A stretch of DNA of 64,000 nucleotides, from NCBI GenBank assembly GCA_007844125.1, contig CM017565.1, positions 12,266,618-12,330,617 on the forward strand, in the 5' to 3' direction. A program made the translations under genes and the position numbers. Under the pieces are notes generated by a model. The model did not search any database. It saw nothing but the letters and a program-made list of their open reading frames with translations, and had not been told where the DNA came from. Source of the stretch: Sinonovacula constricta (taxonomy: Eukaryota; Mollusca; Bivalvia; Cardiida; Solecurtidae). This document shows positions 49,131 to 64,000 of the stretch, piece by piece (position 1 is the stretch's first letter; each line of letters starts with the position of its first letter).

Positions 49131-49360
49131 AACAATATGGTACAGGTATAATATCAATAACAATATGGTACAGGTATACTATCAATAAAAATATGGTAAA
49201 GGTATAATATCAATAACAATATGGTAAAGGTATAATATCAATAACAATATGGTAAAGGTATAATATCAATAACAATATGGTAAAGGTATAATATCAATAA
49301 CAATATGGTAAAGGTATAATATCAATAACAATATGGTAAAGGTATAACATCAATAACAAT
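49131..49360. repeat. 28-bp tandem repeat, about eight units
   Basis: Unit AACAATATGGTAAAGGTATA followed by ATATCAAT. The first two units carry TACAGG instead of TAAAGG. Confidence 0.92.
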
Positions 49361-49560
49361 AAAATGTTCATACAGAATTATGAATGATTTTATTATATCG
49401 TAGCCGCACAATAAAAATCACTTTAGCGAATGATTGCAATTATAATTGCAAAATATCATGATAATCTCGGCATATTCCATTCTATTATTGAAACATTACT
49501 ACTCCAAACTGCTGTGAATTCTTGTTTTTGCCAGCAACATCATTAAAGTCTTATATAATT

Positions 49561-53500
<3,940 letters not shown>

Positions 53501-53519
53501 AAATAAATGTAAAATGTAA

Positions 53520-55863
53520 ATGTAGGCTGGTATGCAGGTAGGTAGGCAGGTAAGAAGGCAAGTAGGCTGGTAGGTAGGCAAGTAGCCAGGTAGGTATGCA
53601 AGTAGGCAGGTAGCAAGGCAAGTAGGCAGGTAGGTAGGCAAGTAGGCAGGTAGGTGGGCAAGTAGGCAGGTAGGTAGGCAAGTAGGCAGGTAGGTAGGCA
53701 AGTAGCCAGGTAGGTATGCAAGTAGGCAGGTAGCAAGGCAAGTAGGCAGGTAGGTAGGCAAGTAGGCAGGTAGGTGGGCAAGTAGGCAGGTAGGTAGGCA
53801 AGTAGGCAGGTAGGTAGGTGATTAGGAAGACAGGTAGGTAGGCATGTAGGTAGGCAGGTAGGTAGGCAAGTAGGTAGGTAGTTAGGTAGGTAGGCAAGTA
53901 GGCAGGTAGGTAGGAAAGTAAGTAGGTATGCAGGCAAGTAGGCTGGTAGGTAGGCAGGTAGGTAGGTAAATAGCCTGGTAGTTAAGCAAGTAGGCAGGTA
54001 GGTAGGCAAGTAGGCTAGTAGGTACGTAGGTAGGCAAGTAGACAGGTAGGTAGGCAAATAGGCTGGCAGGTAGTCAAGTAGGCTGTAGGTAGGCAAGTAG
54101 GTAGGTAGGCAAGTAGGCTAGTTGGTCGGCAAGTAGGCTTGTAGGTAGGTAATAAGGTTGGTAGGTAGGTGGGCAAGTAGGCGGGTAGGTAGGCAAGTAG
54201 TCATGTAAGTAGGCAGGTAGGTAGGCAGGTAGGTAGGCAAGTAGGCAGGTAGGTAGGTGGGCAATAGGCAGGTAGGTAGGCAAGAAGGCAGGTAGGTATG
54301 TGGTTAAGTAGGCAGGTAGGTAGGCAGGTAGGTAGACAAGTAGGCTGGTAGGTAGGCACGTAGACTGGTAGGTTGGCAAGTATTCGGTTAGGTAGACAAG
54401 TAGGCTGGTAGGTTGGCAGGTAGATAGGTAGGCAAGTAGACAGGTGGGTAGGCAAGTAGGTAGGCAAGTTGGCAGGTAGGTAGGCGAGTAGCCTTTAGGT
54501 AGGTAGGTAGGCAGGTAGATAGGCAAGTAGGTAGGCAAGTAGGTAGGCAAGTAGACTAGTAGGTAGGCAAGTAGGCTGGTAGGTAGGTAGGTAGGCAGGC
54601 AAGAAGTTGGGTAGGTAGGCAAGTAGGCAGGTAGGTAGACTGGTAGGTAGGTAGGTAGGTAGGTAGGCGGGAAGGTATGCAAATAGGCAGGTAGGTAGAC
54701 AAGTAGGCTGATATGTAGACAGGTAGGTAGGCAAGTAGGTAGGTAGGTAGCAGGTAGGCAAGTAGGTAGGCAAGTAGGTTGGTAGGTAGGCAAGTAGATA
54801 GGCAAGTAGGTTGGTAGGTAGGCAAGTAGGCTAATAGGTAGGCATGTAGGCTGGTAGGCAAGTAGGCAGTAGGTAGGCAAGTAGGTTGGTAGGAAGGCAA
54901 GTAGGCAGGTAGGTAAACAAGTAGGTTGGTAGTTAGGTAGGTAGGCAAGTAGGTAGGTAGGTAGGAAGGAAGGAAAGTAAGTAGGTATGCAGGCAAGTAG
55001 GCTGGTGGGTAGACAGGTAGGTAGGCAGGTAGGTAGGCAGGTAGGTAGGCAAGTAGGCTGGTAGGTAAGCAAGTAGGCAGGTAGCAAGGCAAGTAGGCAG
55101 GTAGGTAGGCAAGTAGGCAGGTAGGTGGGCAAGTAGGCAGGTAGGTAGGCAAGTAGGCAGGTAGGTGATTAAGTAGGCAGGTAGGTAGGCATGTAGGTAG
55201 GCAGGTAGGTAGGCAAGTAGGCTGGTAGGTTGGCAAGTATTCGGTTAGGTAGGCAAGTAGGCTGGTAGGTAGGCACGTAGGTAGGTAGGCAAGTAGCAAG
55301 TGGGTAGGCATGTAGGTAGGCAAGTAGGCAGGTAGGTAGGCAAGTAGACAGGTAGATAAGCAAGTAGGCTGGTAGGTAGGCTGGTAGGTAGGTAGGTAAA
55401 TACGCAGGTAGATAGGCAAGTAGATAGATTGATAGGCAAGTAGGCTGGTAGGTAGGCAAGTAGACAGGTAGGTTGGCAAGTAGGCAGGTAAGTAGGCAAG
55501 TAGGCTAGTAGATAGGCGTGTAGATAGGTAGATAGGCAGGTAGGCTGGTAGGTAGGCAAGTAGACAGGTCGGTAGGCAAGTAGGCAGGTAAGTAGGCAAG
55601 TAGGCTGGTAGGTAGGCAAGTAGGCTGGTAGATAGGCAAGTAGGCTGGTAAGTAAACAAGTAGGCTCGTAGGTGGGCAGGTAGGCTGGTAGGTAGGTAGG
55701 TAGGTAGGTAAGTAGGCAGGTAGGTAGGCAAGTGGGTAGGTAGATAGGCAAGTAGGCTGGTAGGTTGGCAAGTAGGCAGGTAGGTAGGTAAGTAGGCAGG
55801 TAGGTAGGTAAGTGGGCAGGTAAATAGGCAAGTAGGCAGATAAGTAGGCAAGTAGGCTGGTAT
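53520..55863. repeat. GTAG-based array of about 2.3 kb
   Basis: Four-base register of GTAG, GTAG, GCAA, GTAG, GCAG words. All three minus frames lack stops over long stretches and read as Leu/Pro/Thr/Tyr repeats, a trivial consequence of the four-base unit. Internal duplications are present. Confidence 0.93.
53581..53819. repeat. 120-bp duplication in the GTAG array
   Basis: 53581-53699 and 53701-53819 are identical over 119 bases, including the rare GCCAGG, GTATGC, AGCAAGG and GTGGGC words. A related block with AGCAAGG and GTGGGC occurs at about 55080-55165. Confidence 0.85.
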
Positions 55864-58144
55864 ATTTAGTTGTGATACCGGTGTTTATGGACATCCTTCA
55901 TTAGATTTATATAATTACTTCTGTGAGATGTTTATTGACCACTTATGAGATTCATTCTAATTTCGGACTGAAAGACTGATCATTTACAAAAAGTAAATCA
56001 ATCACCTGTCAGATAATAGAAAAAGCGATTTTCGGCGCTGCTGCCGGACCTCACGTTTAACTTCAAAGCGACTCCCAGTGGTTTAAAATATCTGATAACA
56101 TTGTATACTAACGGAAGTAAGAAACATGTCTCTCTGAATGCTATCCAAGAGAAAGCTGTCTTTATTTTATCTTATTTACAAAAACACAACAAAACAGTTA
56201 CAATACGTCTACGAACAATTTAAAAGCAATTTATTTTACAAATATACATTGTAGCAGATGTCGCCTCGGTTGTCTGTGTACCTTACTCTATTAAGCCAGT
56301 GTTGTTTTTTCAGCGATGTTTTTTACATTTTGTGAAATAAACATATATAATTAATTGTGGTATCAGTTTGTTCGAAAATAAGGACCTTTTTAATGGTAGT
56401 GTAATTTATTATTCTACATCTTATTTGGGAGCTTGGTTTACTTAGAAATAGTTGACCTCATGAAGACATCATATAGTATGTAACACAATTTCGTACATGC
56501 TATTTGTAAAGACGTTTAAACTGACCAGGTTGTAGTCTTTCCATCATGGTCTTGTAAAATGCTATGACGTCAAATGCGCCGATGAGCACAACATCACTTT
56601 ATTCAGATGACTGAAACCTTTGGAGACAATGAATAAATAAAACTTGATTTGAATAAGTCAGATTTTATTTAAAAGACTCGTTCTGGAAAACAGTGTTAAT
56701 ATTAATATTCAAAAATTCAAACTACTTCTGATTATGTACGAAACAAAAATACCCTTCATGCGATTGTGCCTTCATGCCAAAACATCACAAGAGAATGCGA
56801 ATTTGTCATTAAGCGGCAAACATTAAAATATAGCCACACTGATAATCCGTGCTATTTTTGTGATTTTGTGCTGTATAGTGTACTTTAAAAACAGCTCAGA
56901 AACAAATAAATGCTTATATTTGTAGATAATGTTTAGTCATACCCATTAAAATGGTATCTGACAGTTTGTCTATATCTTACACGTGTAACAATTAAAAACA
57001 TTTGTTCGGGGGACTTTGTGTATAATTCCTGTACAAGACATGCATTAGTTAAGTAAAGACTTTTTACAAAATTACCTTAATAATTAAACAGTACAAATAG
57101 TGAACTAAATGCTTTAAATATTCAGTTTGACCAAATCTAGAAGACAACACCAAGGTGATTTCAGACTAAAAATAGATACCGACGTTAGAGCTGACAACCC
57201 GGATGATCATGCAAGGTCATCTCAAAAGTAAGTGATCACGTGATTTTCTTAGTTTAAATATAACTTACTGTGCAACGTGGGTCGAATAGGAAATGCATTC
57301 TTGTATTGACAAGTGGGGTGATATGATTTGCTTTTCCCATAATGTAGGGCACTAATAAACAGCATCTTGTGGGATCTTTTCAGGTTAACAATAATTTATT
57401 TGGTTGCATAAGAGAAAAATGGTCTAAACTGTCGGATACCATCTTCCAAGTCAATGAGGTGTCATAAAAACATGTTTAAGCCACGTTCACATTATGCAAA
57501 ATCACATAGGTATTTATGCTATATAGTTAAATATGCTTTATAGAAAACCCAAGTAACAAGTATTTTTCTTTTATTCCGCTTCATATTAAAATCTGCCGCC
57601 AAACGTCAATAAGATCGGCACACCAATACAAAGAAAAAAACAAATTTAGAAAACTAGCGATCATTTTCTGCAGAATAAATAAATTAATAAAACAGCGAAC
57701 AATAAACTATGGTTCACTACAATATAAAAATCAACTTTCACGTTAAATCGCTCTACACTTGGGTACGCATAACATGAAAGTATAAAATTATTTTCTCTTC
57801 CAGGTTCATTAAAATTACGTTTTCTTATTTGTCAGAAAACAACCAAGCATTGTGTTAATGTTATTGAACTTATGAGAATTTTATTTTTAACAAAATCATT
57901 ATCCGTTTTATGATTCGTTCTATGACCAATCCAGCATAAAATCCAATTAAATGTTAAATATCATAAGCAAATTCATCCCACAAGTTGGGAATTTGTCATC
58001 GGGATATGATTTAAAGAGACGAACACATGGTTTCAATGGATGTTTGCCAAATATGACATAGGAGTTTTTTCTTCACCAGAATACCTAGACGATGCTGGAC
58101 GAAACTATAATGACAGTAATTGGTCGCTGCGATGCATATCAAGT

Positions 58145-58265
58145 AACAAAACAACAACAACAACAACAACACAAAAAAGCAAAACAACAACAAACAAAAA
58201 AAATACAAACAAAAAAGACAATCAACAACAACGACAAAACACACACACGAAGCGAAAACAAACAA
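58145..58265. repeat. CAA/AAAC-rich low-complexity tract
   Basis: Runs of CAA and AAAC. Open frames reading poly-Gln/Thr on plus and Cys/Leu/Phe on minus are by-products. Confidence 0.8.
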
Positions 58266-59251
58266 ACAACATTAAGACACGTTTGTTCTACTTCTAACAG
58301 TCTTTCTTTATTGATAAGCCGTAATATAAACACTTACGGAGATCAATGATTCCTGTTTAATGATGCAATTTATATTCACAGTTCTGAATTTACATTGATT
58401 TAGTACATTTGATACATGGATCTCACGGGCAACTACATAAGCATGCTGCAACAGATTGCCTGCACTGGAGCAAATAGGGTTGGGGCTTAAGAGGGGGGGG
58501 GGGGGCGTTCAGAACGAGTTTTAGTGAAGAAACCATGTCTACAAACAGTAAACGGGCAACAATCTGGTCATGTTAAATACCTTATTTGGTTGAATCATTT
58601 GAAGCTTAGTATAAAAATCATTTGTCTCACTTTATTAACTAATTTAACGCAAAGATAGTAAGAAAGTCAAAAGATGACATCAAACTATCCGATTGTTACT
58701 TTCAAATGAGGGGACGTAATTGTATTATTGACCATGTATTTAACATAAAAAATGAAAACCGAAGGTAGTGAATTACGAAACATTAATGTATAAAAAATTA
58801 ACATATTTTTAAGAACGATATTTGGTTCTACAACAATATTTTGTATCTTATTGAAGTCCACGTTTTACAGCCGCTACGTATTTGTATAACACTTGTGTCT
58901 TCTAGTGACCTAAACAATGGGTTAACAAAATGACGTGTATGACTGATCATTGGATGGATGTATATTTTACAGGCATAATGGATTTCTTTTTAAATTCAAA
59001 TGTTCGTTTATATACATATCATATCACATCTCCGTCTCTACTTCAGTAGCCAGATATGTTTCTGAGCACAGTTACCTCGGCCACCGCGTAGAAATCAAAG
59101 CGCTCATAGTACTATAAGGGCAGTGTTATTGTATCTTCAAAATCACTTGCACCACTGAAATAAAGATTAAACATTGAGACAAAAGTTAAAACACAGCAAC
59201 TTATTCCTCGAAAATAACACACACTAAACATGTAATAATTTCTATAGTATT

Positions 59252-59284
59252 ACGTTAAACTAAACTAAACTAAACTAAACTAAA
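59252..59284. repeat. (TAAAC)n pentanucleotide repeat
   Basis: About six copies of TAAAC in a row. Confidence 0.85.
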
Positions 59285-60020
59285 TTGGTTACCAGAGGCT
59301 ACCAAAATTCCTGTGTACCTTCAAAGACTACGCTCTTATGATCTGAATCTAAACAACGACTGCATTGTTCGTTCCCAAACGCGAACAGTAACTTTAGACT
59401 GAGATGCAGCCTACAATCGACTTTTGAACCCCAAGTAAGTGAAACATTATATTGCGATGAACATCTCCAAAGTCTACTGAAGCCGCAGAAGGCATTCAGC
59501 CGACAAACGATACATTGCAAAAATCACTGCCTTGTAGAAAATGCATATACGGGCTCAATGCTTAAACCGGAATAATAACACGTGTCATTATACACCATCC
59601 TGTCCGCTCCTTCAGTTTTATAGGACCGGACTAAGCTCTGAAATCATCTTACATGGCCACACATGATGAACGTGTACTGATATATTGGAAACAGTATGTA
59701 GTGAGCCATTGAATATAATGTTGTAACAAAAGTTCAATATATGTATTTTAAGATAACGGTATGGTTTGTAATTGGAAGGAACCTTTACTTTGTCTTCATG
59801 CGTTCACGTGGTTAAATTGTGCCATTTACTATATATTTAAGTGTCATACCGTGAAAAGATGTGTAGCAATTGATAACCTGTGACTGGCAAACGTACAATA
59901 AAAATGTTTTTTGAATGGGCAAGTATCGGTGATAAATTACCCAGTAATGTCGATCCTTTATAACAACACCTGTTAATATGACTGTATGACAATACTTTTG
60001 ACAGGTCTTTACAGCTCAAA

Positions 60021-60700
60021 AAGTAGCGTATTGGCTCCGGGAGTTGAAGGCTACTTGTCCAAGTAGCGTATTGGCTCCGGGAGTTGAAGGCTACTTGTCC
60101 AAGTAGCGTATTGGCTCCGGGAGTTGAAGGCTACTTGTCCAAGTAGCGTATTGGCTCCGGGAGTTGAAGGCTACTTGTCCAAGTAGCGTATTGGCTCCGG
60201 GAGTTGAAGGCTACTTGTCCAAGTAGCGTATCGGCTCCGGGAGTTGAAGGCTACTTGTCCAAGTAGCGTATCGGCTCCGGGAGTTGAAGGCTACTTGTCC
60301 AAGTAGCGTATTGGCTCCGGGAGTTGAAGACTACTTGTCCAAGTAGCGTATTGGCTCCGGGAGTTGAAGGCTACTTGTCCAAGTAGCGTATTGGCTCCGG
60401 GAGTTGAAGGCTACTTGTCCAAGTAGCGTATTGGCTCCGGGATTTGAAGGCTACTTGTCCAAGTAGCGTATTGGCTCCGGGAGTTGAAGGCTACTTGTCC
60501 AAGTAGCGTATTGGCTCCGGGAGTTGAAGGCTACTTGTCCTAGTAGCGTATTGGCTCCGGGAGTTGAAGGCTACGCGTCCAAGTAGCGTATTGGCTCCGG
60601 GAGTTGAAGGCTACGCGTCCAAGTAGCGTATTGGCTCCGGGAGTTGAAGGCTACGCGTCCAAGTAACGTGTCGGCTTCGGATGCTGAAGGCCAAGCGTCC
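60021..60700. repeat. 40-bp tandem array, 17 units, each with two dyads
   Basis: Unit AAGTAGCGTATTGGCTCCGG followed by GAGTTGAAGGCTACTTGTCC, exactly 40 bases, 17 times. Across each unit junction runs the inverted repeat CTACTTG-TC-CAAGTAG, and inside lies the palindrome CTCC-G-GGAG. Units 14-16 have CTACGCGTCC (creating an ACGCGT palindrome), and the last unit is diverged. No spacer lies between units, so this is not a CRISPR array. Function unknown. Confidence 0.95.
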
Positions 60701-62258
60701 AATCCTTGATAAAAGCTTTTGACGAATATAACGATACCAGGATATTTACCTGAATTAGTACAGTTAACCTGATTAACAAACGCGTTATTATTGTGTTGAT
60801 CACAAGATGAAAGGTGTGCAGAAGTATACTATATTAGTATAATTAATAGTATTCAGTCTAGTGGAACTGCATATAAAATCATTACTGGTAACAACATGAG
60901 GTTTTGCACGTAAAAGATGATTAACATCGACCTTATGTCTGTGTGCATAGGATGTTTTTGTGACTAAATTGGTTAATTTTATCGGTATGTGTTTTGATTT
61001 GTCGGCTAACAGGGCCTTCTAAATTGAAGCTGTTGTTTTTATGTCGCTTAGCTCGTACGAAACGTACACATTTGCATATTGCACACGATTGCAGCATGTA
61101 TTAAATAAGTTAAATTCACTTAACTTGAAAACACATTTGTTCAATTTGACTTTATAAATTGCTATGCCTTTCGACAAAGATGGGTTAGTGGCGTTAAGAA
61201 ACGTTAAAATGAATACAAAGGGCACACACTTCTGACAGATGTCCTAACAATATTTGAGTGTAATGCTAAACAACGTTAAATTGGATCAACTCACATAATA
61301 AATTGAAGTAAACAAAGAACGTTGAATTTCATTTACGTTCATTGCACACACTGTTGAATTAACTACAAACAATTAGAGATTTTCACATGTGTTACCAAAG
61401 ATCTTGATTTATTTAAAATATGAAAGAGAGAACATCTTACTACTTTTGCCTGTTGACAGTGAATACTTGTATGGTATTTTGATAAAGAGTCTTTGTATGG
61501 TGTTTTGTTGACGTAAAATGATAACATACATGAATTATGATTTATCGTTAACAGGCAGACAATGAGACTGTTGGTGTTTGTTGGTAAGATGTCAACACGT
61601 GCACGCATAACCCAAATGATCAAAGGTTACTTGTAATACTGACCTGTTGTACACAAGCGACTGTTGTCGGCAATTTGAAGGCCGTTAGAGGGTTCTCGAA
61701 CTGTTGGTTGTTCAACACAAAAATGAAATTATGGGCGATGTAGAACGGCAAAAGAGGTCAACATTAATTGAAATTCTCAAGTTCATAGTTTTTGTATGTT
61801 TGTTCGTCCTTCTGTTTGTAGCATTCCTGTTTCTTTGACGTAAACAACATTACTACAACATGTATCATATGGTTGATACAAGAAACAGCTTGATCAGTCT
61901 TACTAAAGAAAAATAATTTATTCTCTCCTTTCACCAACCTACCAACATCTAACATAAAAATATTTAATTATTTAATAAATATAGTAACTTGATAATTAAC
62001 ATGTGACATATTTTTGTGACAAAGATGCGAATGGTATATATGTAAAACGTTATTAATTTGACGTATTTACGTAAGCGAACTCACGACAAAACAACAAACA
62101 GAATAAAAACTGCATCGGCAGTTCATACCGAACTCAACCGGAGATTAGTCCTCATCGATTAAAACCCACTCTTTTTAGAGAATACAGTTTGATTTTAGCT
62201 GATCTCTGCTTCTAAAGGCTAAACTGACACCTATATAAAATATAATTATATATAATAA
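60701..62258. other. intergenic, nothing recognised
   Basis: AT-rich; the short minus-strand open frames have no recognisable motif. Confidence 0.45.
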
Positions 62259-62426
62259 TGTAACGCAGGCCGGCGCTCCCCAACGGTCACCCATCCGTAC
62301 ATCGACCACGGTAACCGTTGCTTAACCGCTCAAATCGGGAAGCCGCTGAAACCGCGTCGCTAAAGAGTTAACCCAGCAGCGAGGCTGGTTTGAAGCGCTT
62401 ATATTTCTACCCCTGCGGTCGTTACA
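62259..62426 (-). mobile_element. small element with 5S-rRNA-like boxes and inverted termini
   Basis: A 168-base segment begins TGTAACGCAGG and ends CCTGCGGTCGTTACA, inverted copies of one another apart from a 3-base insertion, flanked by ATAA on both sides. On the minus strand it holds GGTTAAGCAACGG and GGATGGGTGACCG, which match the internal promoter (A box and C box region) of animal 5S rRNA, so the sequence probably derives from 5S rRNA. It also holds TTTAGCGACGCGG and a GTTAACCCAGCAGC module shared with the 10.2-kb repeat. It could be a 5S-type SINE fragment captured in a MITE, or a chimaeric SINE. Confidence 0.6.
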
Positions 62427-63150
62427 ATAACATTACACATAAGTTCTTTCAAGCATCACTTATTCTTTTAAATATACCAACCAAAACCAGTGACCGTGTT
62501 TCAAATAGGTAACATGGCTTTATGTACTGCACATTACTGGCAATTTGACAAAACCACAAAGTAAAAAGCGATCTGGGTGTCTAACTCAATTAATCCAATA
62601 AATTAATTAATCCAACTCCATAACCGTACAATTTTAATTCTAATATTTATGTATGAATGCATAAGAAAACGCTCCCCTTGTCATTTGCTCGAAAGTTGTC
62701 ATGAGGTTATTTTCCACTAAATGATTAATGAAAAAAGAAGAAACTGGAAAATTCTGGAGGCAGCCAGCCCAGTTACCCGATTGTGTCACGGGTTTTTCCG
62801 GTTGTGTCATACCGCAGGTATCAATTACTGTCTCACGTGCAATTACGAGGTCTTGTATTTGGATAAAGCCAAGGGGAGTAAAACAAACTAATCCAAAAAT
62901 AGCATCCTTTCTCCCTTGACAACAATGGACGTGATTTATTTAAACTTGCACTAAAACTATGCACCTGTCAGTGGTGATCAGTACACCTTCAACCGATCCT
63001 GCAGTCGATTTTTCTTAGTTTTGACATCTGTTCTTCTTATGTCGGTATATTAATAAAATATCTGAGGAGTGTTGTAACGCCGCATAAAGCTTCCGTAGGA
63101 CAAAGCTCTAAGGGAAGGTATATCTGTTGAGCCTTAACGAAAATGGTTCC
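62427..63150. other. intergenic, no gene supported
   Basis: AT-rich; an open plus frame at 62728-62919 has no recognised domain. Confidence 0.4.
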
Positions 63151-63152
63151 CG

Positions 63153-63583
63153 GGAGCTATATCCGTAAGGCGTCAAAGGATAGGAGCTATATCCGTAAGG
63201 CGTCAAAGGATAGGAGCTATATCCGTAAGGTGTCAAAGGATAAGAGCTATATCCGTAAGGTGTCAAAGGATAAGAGCTATATCCGTAAGTTGTCAAAGGA
63301 TAAGAGCTATATCCGTAAGGTGTCAATTGATAAGAGCCATATCCGTAAGGCGTCAAAGGATATGAGCTATATCAGTAAGGTGTCAAAGGATAGGAGCTAT
63401 ATCCGTAAGGTGTCAACGGATAGGAGCTATATCCGTAAGGTGTCAAAGGATAAGAGCTATATCCGTAAGGTGTCAAAGGATAAGAGCTATATCCGTAAGG
63501 TGTCAAAGGATAGGAGCTATATCCGTAAGGTATCAATGGATAGGAGCATGGATAAGAGCTATATCCGTAAGGTGTCAACGGTG
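63153..63583. repeat. 30-bp tandem array, about 14 units
   Basis: Unit AGCTATATCCGTAAGGTGTC followed by AAAGGATAAG, with one partial unit near 63541-63550. In the plus frame it reads SYIRKVSKDK and stays open across the array (63143-63682). In the minus frame it reads TPYGYSSYPL and is open except for one TGA in place of a Gly codon near 63373. No signal peptide, promoter or splice context was recognised for either. Confidence 0.92.
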
Positions 63584-64000
63584 ATTTATCCGTTTACGAC
63601 ATGCGTCAGCTTTAAAGGTGATGTACCGCTTGGACGAATAACTCCACATCATGACGTGACAGACCAACCCGATTTGCATTAATAACAAAAAACTTTATAA
63701 AGTATTCGGGTTAATTGTATTTACATAAGTTGAGTGTAAACAGGTATAAACTGACCACTAGGTGACATTTGTTTACTCTGTCCGTTGCAACCTGGCCATT
63801 ACACGTGGCTTAGATTATACAACGTAAAAAGAATTAATCTCAGCAGGCTTTGTCCTGAAACTCACTGATGGTAACTAATTTGCCAGTAAATCTGAAGGAA
63901 GTTGCAACAGGGATACACTACAATATCAGCAGTTAAAGTGATGTTAGCACAGCGTTCGCAGTTCGACATTAGCACAACATCCAAAGTACGACAGTCGCGC
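63584..64000. other. intergenic, nothing recognised
   Basis: No gene or repeat seen. The last 70 bases contain three imperfect copies of a TTAGCACARC-like word. Confidence 0.4.

Larger units (their letters stand above)
55864..60019. other. intergenic with small low-complexity tracts
   Basis: Contains CAA-rich sequence (58145-58265), a G run (about 58492-58505) and a (TAAAC)n tract (59252-59284). The less AT-rich stretch 59290-59530 has an open minus frame of 73 codons without a recognised motif. No gene called. Confidence 0.4.

Noticed and set aside
58011..58349. Gln/Thr- and Cys/Leu-rich frames
   Set aside because: Translation of CAA/AAAC low-complexity DNA.
60021..60700. CRISPR array
   Set aside because: Units abut without spacers and the DNA is animal.

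Overview
This window is eukaryotic, animal-type genomic DNA. It is AT-rich, has one spliced metazoan gene with GT-AG introns, has no bacterial-style operons, carries tRNA-derived and 5S-like short interspersed elements and a decayed Tc1/mariner transposon, and is heavily loaded with tandem repeats. The repeat style and the riboflavin-transporter sequence fit a lophotrochozoan, most likely a bivalve mollusc. That assignment is inference, because no species-specific marker is readable by eye.

Layout: (1) 1-950, a possible last exon and 3' UTR of a gene that begins outside the window. (2) 1.96-5.0 kb, SINE fragments, a degenerate 26-bp minisatellite (2.84-4.55 kb) and a complete tRNA-derived SINE with a 14-bp target duplication. 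(3) 5.0-11.1 kb, mostly featureless intergenic DNA with a dimeric SINE-like repeat at 10.2-10.57 kb. (4) 11.21-12.94 kb, the only convincing protein-coding gene, an SLC52-family riboflavin transporter on the + strand whose two coding exons join to a full-length 449-residue protein. (5) 13-23.5 kb, AT-rich intergenic DNA with small inverted-repeat elements (16.8-17.5 kb), a LINE-like coding relic, a three-unit ~160-bp repeat, a possible promoter/first exon at 18.5 kb and two tRNA-like SINE heads at 22.6-22.9 kb. (6) 23.56-33.36 kb, a 9.8-kb array of about 142 units of 69 bp with higher-order repeats. (7) 33.97-35.79 kb, a second copy of the 5-kb SINE and a Tc1/mariner element with terminal inverted repeats and a broken transposase. 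(8) 36.7-43.4 kb, a G-rich 54-bp array with a 1,012-bp internal duplication and G homopolymers up to 43 bases. (9) 45.4-49.7 kb, a degenerate short-motif region, 52-bp and 28-bp minisatellites and a long TA microsatellite. (10) 53.5-55.86 kb, a GTAG-based array. (11) 60.02-60.70 kb, a perfectly phased 40-bp array. (12) 62.26-62.43 kb, a small element with 5S-rRNA-like boxes and inverted termini. (13) 63.15-63.58 kb, a 30-bp array that reads as a Tyr-rich decapeptide on the minus strand.

About a third of the window is tandem repeat. Almost all long open frames are by-products of repeats whose unit length is a multiple of three, or whose unit lacks stops in all frames; I do not call them genes. 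No multi-gene system is visible. The most unusual signals are the indel-free 69-bp array with nested higher-order duplications, the G-rich 54-bp array, the dyad-bearing 40-bp array, and the 30-bp array whose variation is largely silent in one reading frame.
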